Source: Perognathus longimembris pacificus
Taxonomy: Eukaryota; Chordata; Mammalia; Rodentia; Heteromyidae
NCBI RefSeq assembly: GCF_023159225.1
Contig: NC_063168.1
Location: 56,461,398-56,525,397, forward strand
DNA length: 64,000 nt
Direction of reading: 5' to 3'
The translations under genes were made by a program, and so were the position numbers. The notes beneath the pieces were generated by a model that saw only the letters and a list, made by a program, of their open reading frames with translations, did not search any database and was not told where the DNA came from. The stretch's first letter is position 1, and every line of letters begins with the position of its first letter. Of this stretch, positions 20,998 through 33,145 are shown piece by piece.

Positions 20998-21024
20998 CTG
21001 ATTTCCAGAAGCTTCCTAAGGTAT

Positions 21025-21226
21025 TTTTTTTTTTTTTGCCAGTCCTGGGGCTTGAACTCAGGGCCTGAGCAATGTCCCTGGCATCTTTTTGCTCAAGGCT
21101 AGGACTCTACCACTCGAGCCACAGCACCACTTCCAGCTTTTTCTATATATGTGGTGCTTAGGAAGCAAACCCAGGGCTTCATGCATGCTAGGCAAGTATT
21201 CTACCACTAAACCACATTCCCAGCCC
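21025..21226 (-). mobile_element. IDL-Geo SINE with 15-bp TSD
   Basis: Antisense copy: poly(T), GCCAGTCCTGGGGCTTGAAC (Geo end), CTCGAGCCACAGCACCACTT, then the IDL half ending CACATTCCCAGCCC. CTGATTTCCAGAAGC occurs perfectly at 20998-21012 and 21227-21241. Confidence 0.9.
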
Positions 21227-21241
21227 CTGATTTCCAGAAGC

Positions 21242-22888
21242 CTCTACCACAGATAGAAGATGTAGAGCAAGTCACCTGGCCAGAACTACTGACTTCTGGT
21301 GGAACTAAGAAGAGACTATCAGGCAAAGAGGAAAAGAGGCGAGTGGGTTGAGAAATAGAGCTGCCAGAGAAAGGACGAGACCTCAAGAGTTGTTCTGAGG
21401 TAGGTCTCAGCATCCAGCAAACCTCCCAGGTTCTCGTGCCCCATCAGAGGACCAGAGGACCCGTAGGACTGGGATGGTTTATGTCTCAACAGTAACTTCC
21501 ACAAACCAATGACACACCTGGTAACTTGGCAAATGCCAGATCCCAGAGCTGTGGTACCTCTCAAAAGAGAGAACCTCCAAAAGGAACGAAAAGCTTCCTA
21601 CAGCATGGTTAGAAATGAGTTTGAAATATAAACTGAATAACAAAAAAAAAGAAGAATGAACTTCTAGCCATGTCAACTTGATGGGCTGAGATTCAACCCC
21701 TCCATGTCACCTCTCCAGCACCTCTCTGCTGCCTTACAACGCTCTTGATTGAACCAATGTATTATCAAGTCCCGGTCCTTCTGTGCTTACTCATACTGAC
21801 ATGCCTGCCCTAGTGCAGTTAATTATGGAGGTTTCTCCACAGCAAATACCCTGCCCATCATCCTGTTTACTCTTAGCCACTCCTCAATTCCCAGCCTGTG
21901 TACATGTGTCTGTATACATATGCACACAAATATATGCCATATACATACAGCTATGTGCATGTGCAGAGATCATTACGTACACCTCCAGCCCAGAACAAAT
22001 TTTTAAAAGGCACCTGGCCTAATTCTTTTCAGCTGAGATCTCAGTGCATGGTACCTCAATAAGTTATTCACTAAATAAACAAAAAAGTTTAATATAAATA
22101 TAAAAAAATCAAGAGTTAATTTCTATGTCAGAACAGCCCAGGAACACTGCTTTTACATATAACACATGTTAATAGAAGGGACACTGAAAGGATTTTACAT
22201 TAAAAATGGAGATAAATATTAGAAATTTCATTTTGAACGTATTATTAAAAATTAGATTTAAGTAAGCCACAGAAGTAGATGAAAAAGTGGATTTTTAAGT
22301 AGGATTTCCATGTCTTTCCAAGGGCTCAAACAAATAAGGATGTCAGTTCAAAGCAAGGTATTCTTTCTTAACATAGAAATATCATTTATATTATCTTTAT
22401 TGTTATCATGATCAGATGTTAAGACAACCTATGGAACTCACAAAAAGAAAGCGTTGAAGGTCAGAAAATAGAGAGCCAAAGAAAAAGACAAATGGATTAA
22501 GAAGAACCTGGAAAGAAGTGTGTCTGTTGAGGAATGAACTACATTACACGTAAAAGAAAAAGAGAAACAAGTTTCCTAAAAAGCAAGCAAAGAAACGATG
22601 GATGGGGTGGCAGGTACTGCCATCGACCTACAAGAGCTTGGTTGCCACAGAGCGAATGGGAGGGGAACTCAGAATGCAGTTAGCTATTTCAAACACAGAT
22701 TCTCCTACCTAGGGCCATGCTAATACTATCACAACTTTCTCTCCAAGGCTCCTGGTCATTGCAGAGTAAACACTACTACTAGATTTCCGATACCTCATTA
22801 GTTCAATTCGTGGTTTGTTTGTTTGTTTGTTTTTTTCAGAATAAAATTGCAAGACCAATGGAAACAAAATGAATAGAACAAAAAAAAA
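21242..22888. other. unassigned DNA
   Basis: No repeat or gene recognised in about 1.6 kb; AT-rich toward the right. Confidence 0.45.
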
Positions 22889-23082
22889 TTTTGCCAGTCC
22901 TGGAGCTTGATCTTAGGGCCTGAGCACTGTCCCGGGCTTCTTTTTGCTCAAGGCTAGCACTCTACTACTTGAGCCACAGTGCCACTTCTGAATTTTTTTG
23001 TTTATGTGGTGCTGAGGAATTGAACCCAGGGCTTGATGCATGCAAGGCAGGCACTCTACTGCTAAACCATATTCCCAGCCCA
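22889..23082 (-). mobile_element. IDL-Geo SINE
   Basis: Antisense: TTTTGCCAGTCCTGGAGC, TTTTTGCTCAAGGCTAGCAC, then GAATTGAACCCAGGGC (B box) and ACCATATTCCCAGCCC (5' end). It abuts an antisense L1 3' end. Confidence 0.9.
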
Positions 23083-23092
23083 ATCGATTAAT

Positions 23093-23510
23093 TTTTTTTC
23101 ATTTTATTTATTTATTTTTTCTTATTTATTGTCAAAGTGATGTACAGAGAGGTTACAGTTTCATACATTAGGCCCTGGGTACATTTCTTGTACTGTTTGT
23201 TACCTCCTCCCTCATTCCTCCCTCCCCCCTTCCTACCCCCCCCCCCATGAGTTGTCAATTGGTTTACACCAAATGGTTTTGCAAGTATTGCTTTTATAGT
23301 CATTTGTCTTTTTATCCTTTGTCTCTAGATTTTGATATTCCCTTTCACTTTCCTGGTTCTAATACCAGTATACACGGTTTCCAATGTACTCATAAGATAC
23401 AGTGATAGTGCGGGTACAACCACAGGAAGGGGATACGAGGGGATCATCAACAATAGAAGCTACGGTTTCACATGGCATGTTGAAAGTAATTACAAAAGTG
23501 ATATGACATC
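23093..23510 (-). mobile_element. L1 3' UTR, antisense
   Basis: Runs antisense from the terminus (TTATTGTCAAAGTGATGTAC) through a C-rich tract (23215-23247) to CATGTTGAAAGTAATTAC. It matches most of the 3' UTR of the 4.9-kb L1. 5' truncated before ORF2. Confidence 0.9.
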
Positions 23511-26044
23511 AATTAAAATTTTAAAACCATTATTTTTTCTCAACAATTGAGGAAAAATATGTTCACCTTTTCAAACTGACTACATTACATCAACTCTAAC
23601 TTAATGTTACACTACTCTTAAATTTCTACTTTACAAAGAAGTTCGTTAAAATTAACTCACACATTCAGGTACATGGTGACTATAAAATCTGACCAGATTA
23701 TAAAAATACTATTGTATTACTTTGCTTTCAATTAAAAATAATCAGCCCTATAAACAGTTTGTTGCTCTTCTAACTTTTTTTCTGACAATTACTTTCACAG
23801 TTATTCCTCTCATATAAAGACAAGTGTGATTAAACATATCTTTACCTATCTTAATTCTGGTCACATTATTAGCTTATTATTTATGCTTCTAAATAACAGC
23901 ATAGCTAACTCTAGGTAAGGTTTAACTGCTTCAAAATTCAAATCTTCTAGCATATATAAAGCCCTACATTCGATCCCCATCACTACAAAACAAATAAAAT
24001 TCAAATCTATAGTCCTATGCCTCATTTTTACACCCCAGAATATTTACTCAGGAGGTCAAAGATACAAGTTCTCCATTTCATTGAGAGAAAAGGCTGGTTG
24101 TTTTCCCACCACTTAATATGACCTAATAGCATTGGTTAGGGTGAATAACACAAAGTTCATGCTCTTACAACGGTGGTTATCAGGTTTCATGATGAATAAG
24201 CAGTCTCCATCACCTCTGAGGCTTCAGTTACAAAGACATGTCTCCAAAATTTACACCTCTAGGTGTGAGCTCTCTCCAAGGTCTGTGGCTGTGCAAAGGC
24301 AAACTGAGATCTTGGCCTGAATGAGCATCTTAAAGACCACACAGTCTCCAAATCTCCACCTGTGAAACATTCACCTCCTCCAGGGTACCCCTTCCTTTCA
24401 GTGATTTGTTACCCTAGCAAAACAACTTTTCCCTGCCTGAACCTCCCTGCTCACACAAAGACCACTAATCTAGTTCAGAGAGAAGCCAGTTTATTGGTAT
24501 TACCTCTATTATTAGTTCAGCAAGATTTTGTTATAGAGTTGTTTGTCTTTAAGTAAAATCAGGGAATAACTAATACTTTCCCAAAAACAAATCACTAATG
24601 GGAAGAGGCTTTCTATCACCTTAATAGTTTTTTTATACAGTCTAGATTATGGCTGGGCTTGAGGAAAGAATTTAATCTAGCAATGCAGCCACTTTCCCAG
24701 GGAAGAGGAGAAAGGAAACTTGGCCATGAATCTGGGGAGCTTCTAGGGGCATCGACCATGGCTGATCATGTACTTTGTAATTCAGGATTCACTTTCCTAC
24801 ATAACTGCAAACAACATCTCCTCTCTACACCTTTGCTGGTAGAAGAGAACAGATGGCATCACCCCTCTCAACCACTCATCCCCAAAATATGTAACTCCAA
24901 GCCTATCCCTCCTAGCCATTTTTGTTATTATTTGACTACTTTATGTAGGCAATGATAATATCAACAACTCAATCTGAGGTTTAATTAATATAGCACTAGG
25001 AACTGACAAAGTTTTGGTTACCTACTTGTGCAGGTAAATAACTCAAGAGCTGAACAACATATATAATCATCTCCAAAAAAGTGCCTGGGGAAGAGGGAGA
25101 AAATAATGTTCCTATTAATTAGGGAAAAAAAAGAAAGAAAATGAAAGCCAAAGAAGCAATTGTCTACTTAAGCAGTTTACTCAGAAACAACAGGACTTTG
25201 TATTAGAATACCATATGTTCTAAGAAATATGGATTATATCACTTGCTGGAGTACTAGACTTAATAAACCACACAGAAAAAAATATATAATGCCCAGTAAA
25301 ACAGGGAAATTAGGAACATACTGTCAGGTGACTTCCAAGTCAGATTTGGTTCCAATATCCATAAGGCTCACAAAGGCTCATTTTTACAATCTATTCTTCT
25401 TGAATGCTCCAAGAAAGTAGGAAGGGATTTTCCACGAACATCCTTCGAGTATAACTATCATATCTGAATACTATCAATACCTTTGATAGAATCAACAAGT
25501 AAATATTTGTGGCAGTTATCTTAAGACAATTATTTTTAAATTACAGTACTAATAAGCCCACTGGGTTTTACATTTTGAGGCTTAAAACTGCAATGCCAAG
25601 TTAGTAATAAATCAAAATAGATACAGAAAATATTTGCTTTTTAGAAAATTTTTCTCTCTACAAATTTTTTAATCATTCACATGCCAAATCTCGGTAGGTC
25701 ACCAAAATATGCAATGTGGAGGAAATTCAAATTATCTGAATCAATTCTTCCTTGCCATTCTGTGCAAGGTTAGTTTCCAAAAGAGTTACAGGCATTTGTC
25801 AGAAAATTTAAGGGTACATAGAAATCACTTTTTCTGTGACCTGAGACTCTGTTGTACCTAATTCAGTGTTCAGAGGAAGTAAAAGAATGATGAGCTGAAA
25901 CTTCTACAGGAGGAAGTAGAAAGAGTCACAAGAGTTGAGAGATTGTGGCAACTGTTACACTTGGGCATATGGGCCCTCATCTATCTATAACTATAACTAT
26001 CATCATATCCATAACTCTTCTATCAATTCTTCAGGGTTAATGAA
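23511..26044. other. mostly unassigned AT-rich DNA
   Basis: The only recognised element in this 2.5 kb is a truncated ID element at 23946. No coding signal. Confidence 0.45.
23946..23995 (+). mobile_element. 5'-truncated ID element with 13-bp TSD
   Basis: Only about 50 bases remain: AAAGCCCTACATTCGATCCC (B box) then CATCACTACAAAACAAAT. A perfect TSD AAAATTCAAATCT lies at 23933-23945 and 23996-24008. The missing 5' part is therefore a truncation at insertion, not later loss. Confidence 0.85.
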
Positions 26045-26054
26045 GCACCAACCT

Positions 26055-26058
<4 letters not shown>

Positions 26059-26089
<31 letters not shown>

Positions 26090-26279
26090 CAGTCCTGAGG
26101 CTTGGACTCAGGGCCTGAGCACTGTCCCTGGCTTCTTTTTGCTCAAGGCTAGCACTCTGCCACTTGAGCCACAGCACCACTTCTGGCCATTTTCTGTATA
26201 TGTGGTGCTGGGGAATCGAACCAGGGCCTCGTGTATATGAGGCAAGCACTCTTGCCACTAGGCCATATCCCCAGCCCAT
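26059..26279 (-). mobile_element. IDL-Geo SINE with TSD
   Basis: Antisense, with a ~30-T run, GCCAGTCCTGAGGCTTGGAC, CCATTTTCTGTATATGTGGT and CCACTAGGCCATATCCCCAG. TSD GCACCAACCTTCTT at 26045-26058 and GCACCAGCCTTCTT at 26280-26293 (one mismatch). Near-intact, so recent. Confidence 0.92.
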
Positions 26280-26344
26280 GCACCAGCCTTCTTAAGTACA
26301 TAGTTTAGGACAATACATAAATTGTTTTATCTACTTTTTAAAAT

Positions 26345-26445
26345 TGTGTAACATTAAGGGCTAGGAATTTAACTCAGTGTGAGAATGCTTACCTAGCATA
26401 TAAAAAGACCTTGGGCTCACTCTCCAGCACAGAAAAAAAAAATTA
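26345..26445 (+). mobile_element. ID-like SINE
   Basis: GGGCTAGGAATTTAACTCAG (A box) to GGGCTCACTCTCCAGCACAG (degenerate B box), then a poly(A) tail. No Geo half. Confidence 0.7.
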
Positions 26446-26998
26446 ACAAATTAACCTCTGTGACATCAAATATATGTCTCTATTCTAATCTGTATTGTCT
26501 AGGTTTTGACGTCAGACCATTAAATTAGCTCATAAATTATCTCACAAATAAAATGGGCATAGCATTACTATTTCACCACAAGATTAATAGGAAAATAGCT
26601 AAAATAACTTTTATCTGCATATCACTTACAATTAATCAAGTCTTTGCATATGCCCTGCATGAAATATTGAACTCAACAAAAATCAAAACCTTCATGGAAG
26701 ACAGTGAACTGGGGATGGAATCAGATTTAATTATTTCCAAACCTCCAAAAACAGTAAATAAAAAATAAGAAAAGCATAGGAAGTTTCTCCAAAAAGTTTT
26801 GTAGCTTGCATAACAACCTAACTTGTTTGGCCTATCAGAAAAGCCATAAACAAAAGAATGGTTGCTTGTTTAAATATGATATTGAAAGAACTTGCAAATT
26901 CACTCAATTCACTGGTCATTTCTGAAACTACTGTCAAGGCATAAATCTAGTGATTTACGGTTAAAGAAGAATGTGCTGACATGTACCTAATGCATAAT
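26446..26998. other. unassigned AT-rich DNA
   Basis: Nothing recognised. Confidence 0.4.
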
Positions 26999-27013
26999 TA
27001 TATTTAATTTTTT

Positions 27014-27138
27014 ATGAATAATTATTTATTTATTGTCAAAGTGATGTACAGGGGGCTTACAGTTTCATACATAAGGCAGTGGGTACATTTTTTTTTTAAA
27101 GGCTGGGAATATGGCCTAGTGATAAAGTGCTTGCCTCG
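27014..27138 (-). mobile_element. chimeric L1/ID insertion in one TSD pair
   Basis: Left part (27014 to about 27092) is an antisense L1 3' end (TTATTGTCAAAGTGATGTAC to GGGTACATTT). After a T run comes the first ~38 bases of an ID/IDL element in the opposite orientation (27101-27138, GGCTGGGAATATGGCCTAGT to TTGCCTCG). The pair is bounded by a perfect 15-bp repeat TATATTTAATTTTTT at 26999-27013 and 27139-27153. One insertion event joining two templates is the simplest reading. Confidence 0.75.
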
Positions 27139-27153
27139 TATATTTAATTTTTT

Positions 27154-27469
27154 TTAAATGTTTAAACCACCATGACTCCATTCAATGACTAAATTAAGAA
27201 GAATGCAGAAAGACTGGCAATTCAAGTTTCTTTGCTGTCTGATAAAAGAATGTCTGCAAGGTTTTCCTCCTCACTCTCTCCACCTTCCCATCCCTACAAT
27301 CAACTCTTCAGCTCACTGAAATCAGGGTGTACATCACCTCCCACAACCTCTGCCCTGGCCATCATTAATGACCAATGATCACACCACTGCCAACCCAAAC
27401 ACCTCGTTCAGTACTCTTGCATGCAAGCTGACATAATGACTACTCTCTCGAGGTTGTCATGTATCTCTG
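27154..27469. other. unassigned DNA
   Basis: Nothing recognised. Confidence 0.4.
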
Positions 27470-27860
27470 GCTTACCTCTCTTGGGATGTGTAGTAGAGAT
27501 ATGCATCTTCACCCCCTTTAATGTGGGGACAAGCTAAATGATGTAAGTTGGCCAGTGAAATGTGAAGGGAAATAACAAATGCTGGTGATGAAGTTTTTAA
27601 GAGTTTATATATGCTTCTCCATAACTTTTCCCCCTTTGCCATGGCAACCAATAATATTTCAGATCATGGTTGCTCTGTCACCTCAGGTCCCAGGGGAGAA
27701 AATCCTACATGGAGCATAATCCCAAAATGACCTGCAATGAACATATCTCAGGACACAGAGCCCAAGGAAGCCTGTACAGAATATATGCATGAGGAAAAAA
27801 TAAATCCATTACTCTAAGACTCTCAGGTTACAATTTATTGGTTACCATGTTGTTACCTAC
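27470..27860 (+). mobile_element. possible MaLR/ERVL-type LTR fragment
   Basis: GTAAGTTGGCCAGTGAAATG, CTTTTCCCCCTTTGCCATGG and AGGAAAAAATAAATCCATTA fall in the order seen in some mammalian MaLR/ERVL-like LTRs. Very diverged, no internal genes. Confidence 0.4.
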
Positions 27861-27959
27861 TCTATACATTAATCCTATACTACTTCTATTTCCTCCAATT
27901 CTTTGTCTTCCCACTAGTCCTGCTCTTGCTCCAGAACACATTCCCCAGCCCATCTCTTA

Positions 27960-28300
27960 GATGCTATGCTGTCATCCTCCAAGATGGCTCCCAATGATCC
28001 CCATTCCTTACATTCCAAGGCTCTTGCCTGATCACATGCCCTAGAGTACAGAGCAAACTAAATGACTGATGTCCAATGAGGAGAATATGACAAAAGTGAT
28101 GTCTAGGACAAGACTTTAGATGTTGGGGTGCAAAGAAAGACTGTGCATCCACTGTCCCTGTACTTGCTCACTCTGGGGAAAGCTAGCCAGTTCTGGGGCT
28201 GCCTGTGGGAAGCCCACATTAGTGAGACTTAGATGGCACCTTTAGCCAACAGTCAGCCAGGAACCCACCTCAAATTGAGCTGGAAAGTAGCCTTAACTCT
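27960..28300 (+). mobile_element. possible MaLR/MLT-type LTR fragment
   Basis: GAATATGACAAAAGTGATGT, CTCACTCTGGGGAAAGCTAG and GCCAACAGTCAGCCAGGAAC follow the order of an old MLT-type LTR. Relationship to the piece just upstream is unclear. Confidence 0.45.
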
Positions 28301-28461
28301 TCAGTCTTTAATGTACTACACATTTAGTCAGTGGTTAAGTGAATTCATAAAGATCTGCAACCTTACTCATAAGGAACTCTGGGTGGTGGGGGGAACATCT
28401 TCACTCCCCAAGTTATACTCAAACCTGCTGAACTCCACCTTGAGATTTATAATTCTATAAT

Positions 28462-28690
28462 AGGTTGAGCATAGAGGCTCCTGCCTAAAAGCTGAGTTAC
28501 TTGGGAGGCAAAAATCGGAAAAATCCTGACTTCATGGTTTCATGGTTCAAGGTCAGCCCAGACAAAACATTGTCAAGACTCCATTTCAACCAATAAACCT
28601 ATCTAAAAAATAACAAAAACAAAAATGGCTGGGGGAATGGCTCAAGACCCTAAGTTAGAACCCAAATATCACACAAAAAGAAGAATGAAA
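28462..28690 (+). mobile_element. old 7SL-like + ID-like SINE
   Basis: A 7SL-like part (GAGTTACTTGGGAGGC, GGTTCAAGGTCAGCCCAGAC) is followed by an ID-like part (GGCTGGGGGAATGGCTCAAG). The Geo module is absent. Confidence 0.6.
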
Positions 28691-28699
28691 AGCCTGTGT

Positions 28700-30300
28700 T
28701 ATGTTATGCTACAGCAAGAATAAAGTCTGCTTTGGAGAAGTTATCATTCCAGCCTGCTAATTAGAAAACAAGATATCCAAAGAACTAAATTGTCTGGGCC
28801 AAAATCTGAAAGTTCATGGCCAACTTGAAGTTTTGGCCTACTCCTCTGACTGCCAAACTAGTTTCATTCCACACTATTTTCTCTACTAGGTCTCCTCTGA
28901 GCTAAGCATCATGGGAAATAGCACAAGAAAGGCAGATCTCTGTCTCCAAGAAGTTGCTTGCACTGGACATGTGAATTAAAAGCAAAAGGCCCCTGCTGTT
29001 CATATAGCACATACCTCTCCCACAAGATAGCAGAATGAACCAAAGAATAAAAGTTCTTGTGAGTGAGGTGTGATCTGTAGGCTTCTGGAAAGTTCCCAGT
29101 ATGAGCAGGCAAGTCTGGGCATTTTCTTGTCACAAAAACACTGAACAGTAAAGAGTTACCCACTCGGGTGAGTAACTGGGCAGACATCACTTAAAGTCCT
29201 CAAAAGACTTCTCTAAGCAAATCCCAGCCACTCTTGAAGAGAGGGCCTGTGGCTACCAGCCATGGCCAGCCAACCACCCACTGCCTAGCACCAGTGTGGC
29301 CGACAGGCACACTGCCCCAGTTTATGTCACCCTTCCTGCAGGGCCACAGTCACCTTGCCATGGCCCTGAGCAAATGACCTTTGGCAGAGCAATCATATAC
29401 ACCACCACGTGGGGAAATGACAAACTATTCCAACAATCTTTTTCAAGAGGAAAAAGAAGAAAGTAAAGTAAAAAGAAAAAAAAACACAGAGATTTCTGAG
29501 TTTGTTTTTTTGTGGGCAGTTGGAAAAAAAAATAATAAATCCAGTGAATACCAACACCTCTCCAAAAGGTTTCTAGCCAGGACTATGATGCCTGGTGTTA
29601 AGAATGCGAGTTTCCGGCAGAGAGAATGTGACACATCACTGAGTCAAAGGCGAGCCCGGCCTGGCTGAAAAGCCTTGGTCCAAAGTGGGTTATGCTCTCG
29701 CTGTGAGAGCAGTGAGGTCACCTCCGTGAGTCACGTTCTGTCCCACATACTGTGCTCACTGCCTCAGCACCATCCAGAAATGCCCACTCCTGGTAAGCCC
29801 TGGGGAGGTCTTTGGAGAAGAGTGGCCTGCAACTAACCCAAAGAGATTAAAATGGAAGAAAATAGCTGCATTCATGGATGCAAAAGGGAGACAGATGAGG
29901 AAAAGGGGACAAAAACAGCTTACCTTACTCATTATTGTTCTCTACAACTGTTTTATCAGCAGAAGCCTATGTGCTATATATGTCCTATGTATAGTACATA
30001 TAGCGCATATAGCAGACAGCTGTGCTGGAACCCTAAAACTAGAAGGTCTGGGAAGACTATCAACTCAGAACTTCCAGTATGTGTGTATGTATGTGTACAC
30101 TACAGAACCAAGAGTCTCCTCATTCCTCTGCCTCATTCCTCTGCCTCAGAAAGCAGAAGAAACTCTGAGGCAGACAGTCTGACTTATTGTCTCTCTAGAA
30201 GCAAACATTCTCTTCCAGATTGACAGGTAACTGGACATTTGTCCAGAGGAAATGATAAGAATGGGTACTTGATCTACAGGTGGTTGAGAACCAAAGGATT
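28700..30300. other. unassigned DNA
   Basis: No repeat or exon recognised. Contains a 13-bp tandem duplication of CTCATTCCTCTGC near 30119-30144 and a slightly GC-richer stretch at 29640-29820. A 123-codon frame at 29852-30223 has no recognisable features. Confidence 0.45.
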
Positions 30301-30304
30301 ACAG

Positions 30305-30390
30305 AGAATGCTTGAAAGAAGGTAGAGGTGATAGAATGTTTGCCTAGTAAGAAGGAGGTCTGAAATTCAAACTCCAGTATCAGAAAATGG
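30305..30390 (+). mobile_element. degenerate ID-like SINE
   Basis: GGTGATAGAATGTTTGCCTA (A-box region) and GAAATTCAAACTCCAG (decayed B box). Confidence 0.5.
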
Positions 30391-31487
30391 GATGGATGGG
30401 TGTGTAAATAGATGTATGAAGAGACATGATTGCTACAAGAAAAAAAAACATCCTTGGTTGAAAATGAAACTGGGCATCAATACAGTTGTATTTCATAGCT
30501 ATTCTCCTCACTTTCTCCAGTCATCTGTCTTAAGAAGGGACTGGGCCCCAACAACTCCAGTGTCTACGATGACACACCTTCACTGATGTTCTATGAGCTC
30601 TTCTGGTACAAGCAAGTACATAACTGCCATTCATTTATTAAACCGTCTACAGGAGCTATTTGAGAAGACAGTATCAAAATCATATCATTTCCAATGACTG
30701 ACTGCCAAACAAGAAAATTCTCACTTCTATGAAACAGCAGTTTAGTAAACATTGTACATTTTTGATGTGCAAACCAGCAACCTTTCTGACCTTCTTTTAA
30801 GTAAAAATATAGTCCCTTCTATTGCTCATCACTTTGCTTTTAAAGTCTAAAAATATTTGTTAATGCCTTTGTTCACACATACAGACAAATGTGAATTTCA
30901 GATTCAGTGCAGTCAACAGTGCTATTTCTCTCCTTCCTCTTCTATGCCCCACCTACACCACTAAAATAACTAAAGCACAACTCCAAATGTCACCATCATT
31001 TGCCCCGGCTTTAAATTATCTTCACAATACAACTTGAAAGCAACATACTACTAAAATAAAAATAAAAGTTCCCTAAATATAAATATCCCTACAGGGATAG
31101 AGAATCTAGGATTCCAGTGAGTTCTAAGGGCAACGGGAGAAATTAAACAGAAACATGAGCCTCCACCCCATCATCATCTCTGAGTCTCTCCACGATTATT
31201 TAATTCCCCTCTACCTTCTTCAGTCACAATCACAGACTCCCAAATTTTTATGCCAAATCTGTCACAACATGCAAACGAACTTAAATAATCCCTGTACTTA
31301 GCACTTGAACAGTAGAAGGGTAAAACATGTGCCAAAGAAATAGAGCATATAGTTTAAAATAGGCCCATGCACACCATCCAAGAGAGAAGTTGGGAAGAAT
31401 TCTTCACATTGCCTGAACTAACATCTAGAAGAATTTCTCATGTTCCAAATGTCCTTTACCTCTTCTTCCTTCTTTTCTTTTGTTAAA
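30391..31487. other. unassigned AT-rich DNA
   Basis: Nothing recognised. Confidence 0.4.
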
Positions 31488-31612
31488 GAACTGAGTGCTG
31501 AGGGAAGAGGTGACTTTGTCCAAAAGAAATATATACTCTTTACTTGACTTATGTAACTGTAATCCCTCAGTATATCACCTTTATAATAACAATAATAGAA
31601 TTTAAAAAAATA
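31488..31612 (+). mobile_element. L1 3' end, variant
   Basis: GAGGTGACTTTGTCCAAAAG, then GTAACTGTAATCCCTCAGTA and CACCTTTATAATAACAATAA. Same variant as 32795 and 55275. Confidence 0.75.
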
Positions 31613-31617
31613 ACTGT

Positions 31618-31860
31618 GTGCCAGGTGCTTGTGGATCATGCCTATAATCCTAGCTATTCAGAAATCTGATATCTGAAGATCACAGCTGAAAACCAGTCCC
31701 ACCAGAAAAATCCACAAGATTCATCTCCAAGTATACACCAAAAACCTGATCCTATTAGAAGCTGACTCAAGTGGTAGAGTGCCAGCCTTGAGAGAAAAAG
31801 CTAAGGGACAGCACCCAACCCCAATGCTGACACAAAACCAGCAAATAAATAGCTGAATAC
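31618..31860 (+). mobile_element. 7SL-like + Geo SINE
   Basis: GCCTATAATCCTAGCTATTC in the left half; TCAAGTGGTAGAGTGCCAGC in the Geo half. Diverged, inserted next to the L1 3' end. Confidence 0.8.
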
Positions 31861-32794
31861 ATGACTAGTCATCCTGCCAAAGGGCTGGAAATAGTCTGCC
31901 TTCCTATTGGTTAGCATGGATCTGAAGTCTAGATGGCCTTTCTCTGTTCTTAGGGATGTGTTTAATTTCTTCTCAAAATGCATGCCATTTCTCTTAGTTG
32001 GTTGAAAAGCATCTATGCTCAAAAAGATCACCCTGGAATTAGTATGAAAAGTGCATTGTAATTACATGCTAAGAGGAAAATATTGTGCCTCTTGCATAGT
32101 CTTTGTACCCTTGCCTTAGATAATGTGTATCTGGTCTTTAAACATCCATGTGTTTCCACCTCTGTAAATGGGGACTTCCTAACTACAGGTTCTCTAGTCT
32201 GAAGATTAAGAGTGAACATGTGTGGCTCTATTGTTTTAGTCCAGTAGGTGTTATCTGTTTATATCTAGATTTCTTAGCGAAGTCCAGATTGTAGATACTG
32301 TGATTGTAGCAAGCCTGAACAAAATTTAAAAAAAAAAAAAATCCCACGAAGGTGCCTGAAATTAGATCTCAAGGCTCATTTGGAGTTTCCATGTTCATTC
32401 TTCTGATTTATGAGTCTTGTTGCTGGGGAAGGCTGGAATAGCTCTCTTCTTTTTTTCTCAGTTAGTGGCTTCAAAGCTGTGCATGCTTGAGTACCCAAAT
32501 ACATTAAAACTAATTTAAATCATCGTCTTAAGCACCAGTGTGCTCAACAAACCAGAAAAAGACCAAGGAAACTAAAATATAGGCTCACATTTTACACTTA
32601 ATAGGACACAAAGTAAAAAAAAAAATCCATCCACATAATGAGACCACTTTTTCCTGGCACCGCTTAACTACACTTCTTAAATGTTGTACAATCTAATGTT
32701 GCCTTTCAGAAGTGAAATTCACATCATCCTTTCCCTGCTGCTCCTGAAACACCAAATTAATAGTGATCACTTGTTAAGATAAATTCATACAGCA
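31861..32794. other. unassigned AT-rich DNA
   Basis: Nothing recognised. Confidence 0.4.
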
Positions 32795-32980
32795 GTGGTA
32801 CTCAGTAGACATTGAAAGTGAACTATACAACTTGTGGGTGCAAATAGGAGACAGAAACCAGAAGGTACCAAGGGAAGGGGCAACTTTATCCAAAAAGAAA
32901 TGTAGTCTTTATCTAAGATACCTGTTACCCCTTTGTACATCATCTTTATAATAATGATAATAAAGCACATTCAAAAAGAA
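32795..32980 (+). mobile_element. L1 3' end, variant
   Basis: CTCAGTAGACATTGAAAGTG, CAACTTTATCCAAAAAGAAA, then GTTACCCCTTTGTACATCAT and TTATAATAATGATAATAAAG. Same variant as 55275-55440. Confidence 0.78.
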
Positions 32981-33145
32981 AGAGGTAAGTCCAAGCGGTA
33001 ATAAATGTGTAGCTCTAAAAATATCCAGAGAAATAGCCATGATTGTGTAAGGTCTATTACAATTTCCACACTGGCATGGCACATTTTCCATCTTCAACTT
33101 ACAGTATTGTCTTTTCTGAGCACGTGTGTCAGATTATGTACTTTT

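Noticed and set aside
30119..30146. 13-bp tandem repeat CTCATTCCTCTGC
   Set aside because: A simple two-copy tandem duplication with no intervening tail; no sign of a mobile element.
29852..30223. 123-codon plus-strand frame
   Set aside because: No motif or family resemblance; an overlapping frame of similar length exists in another phase.
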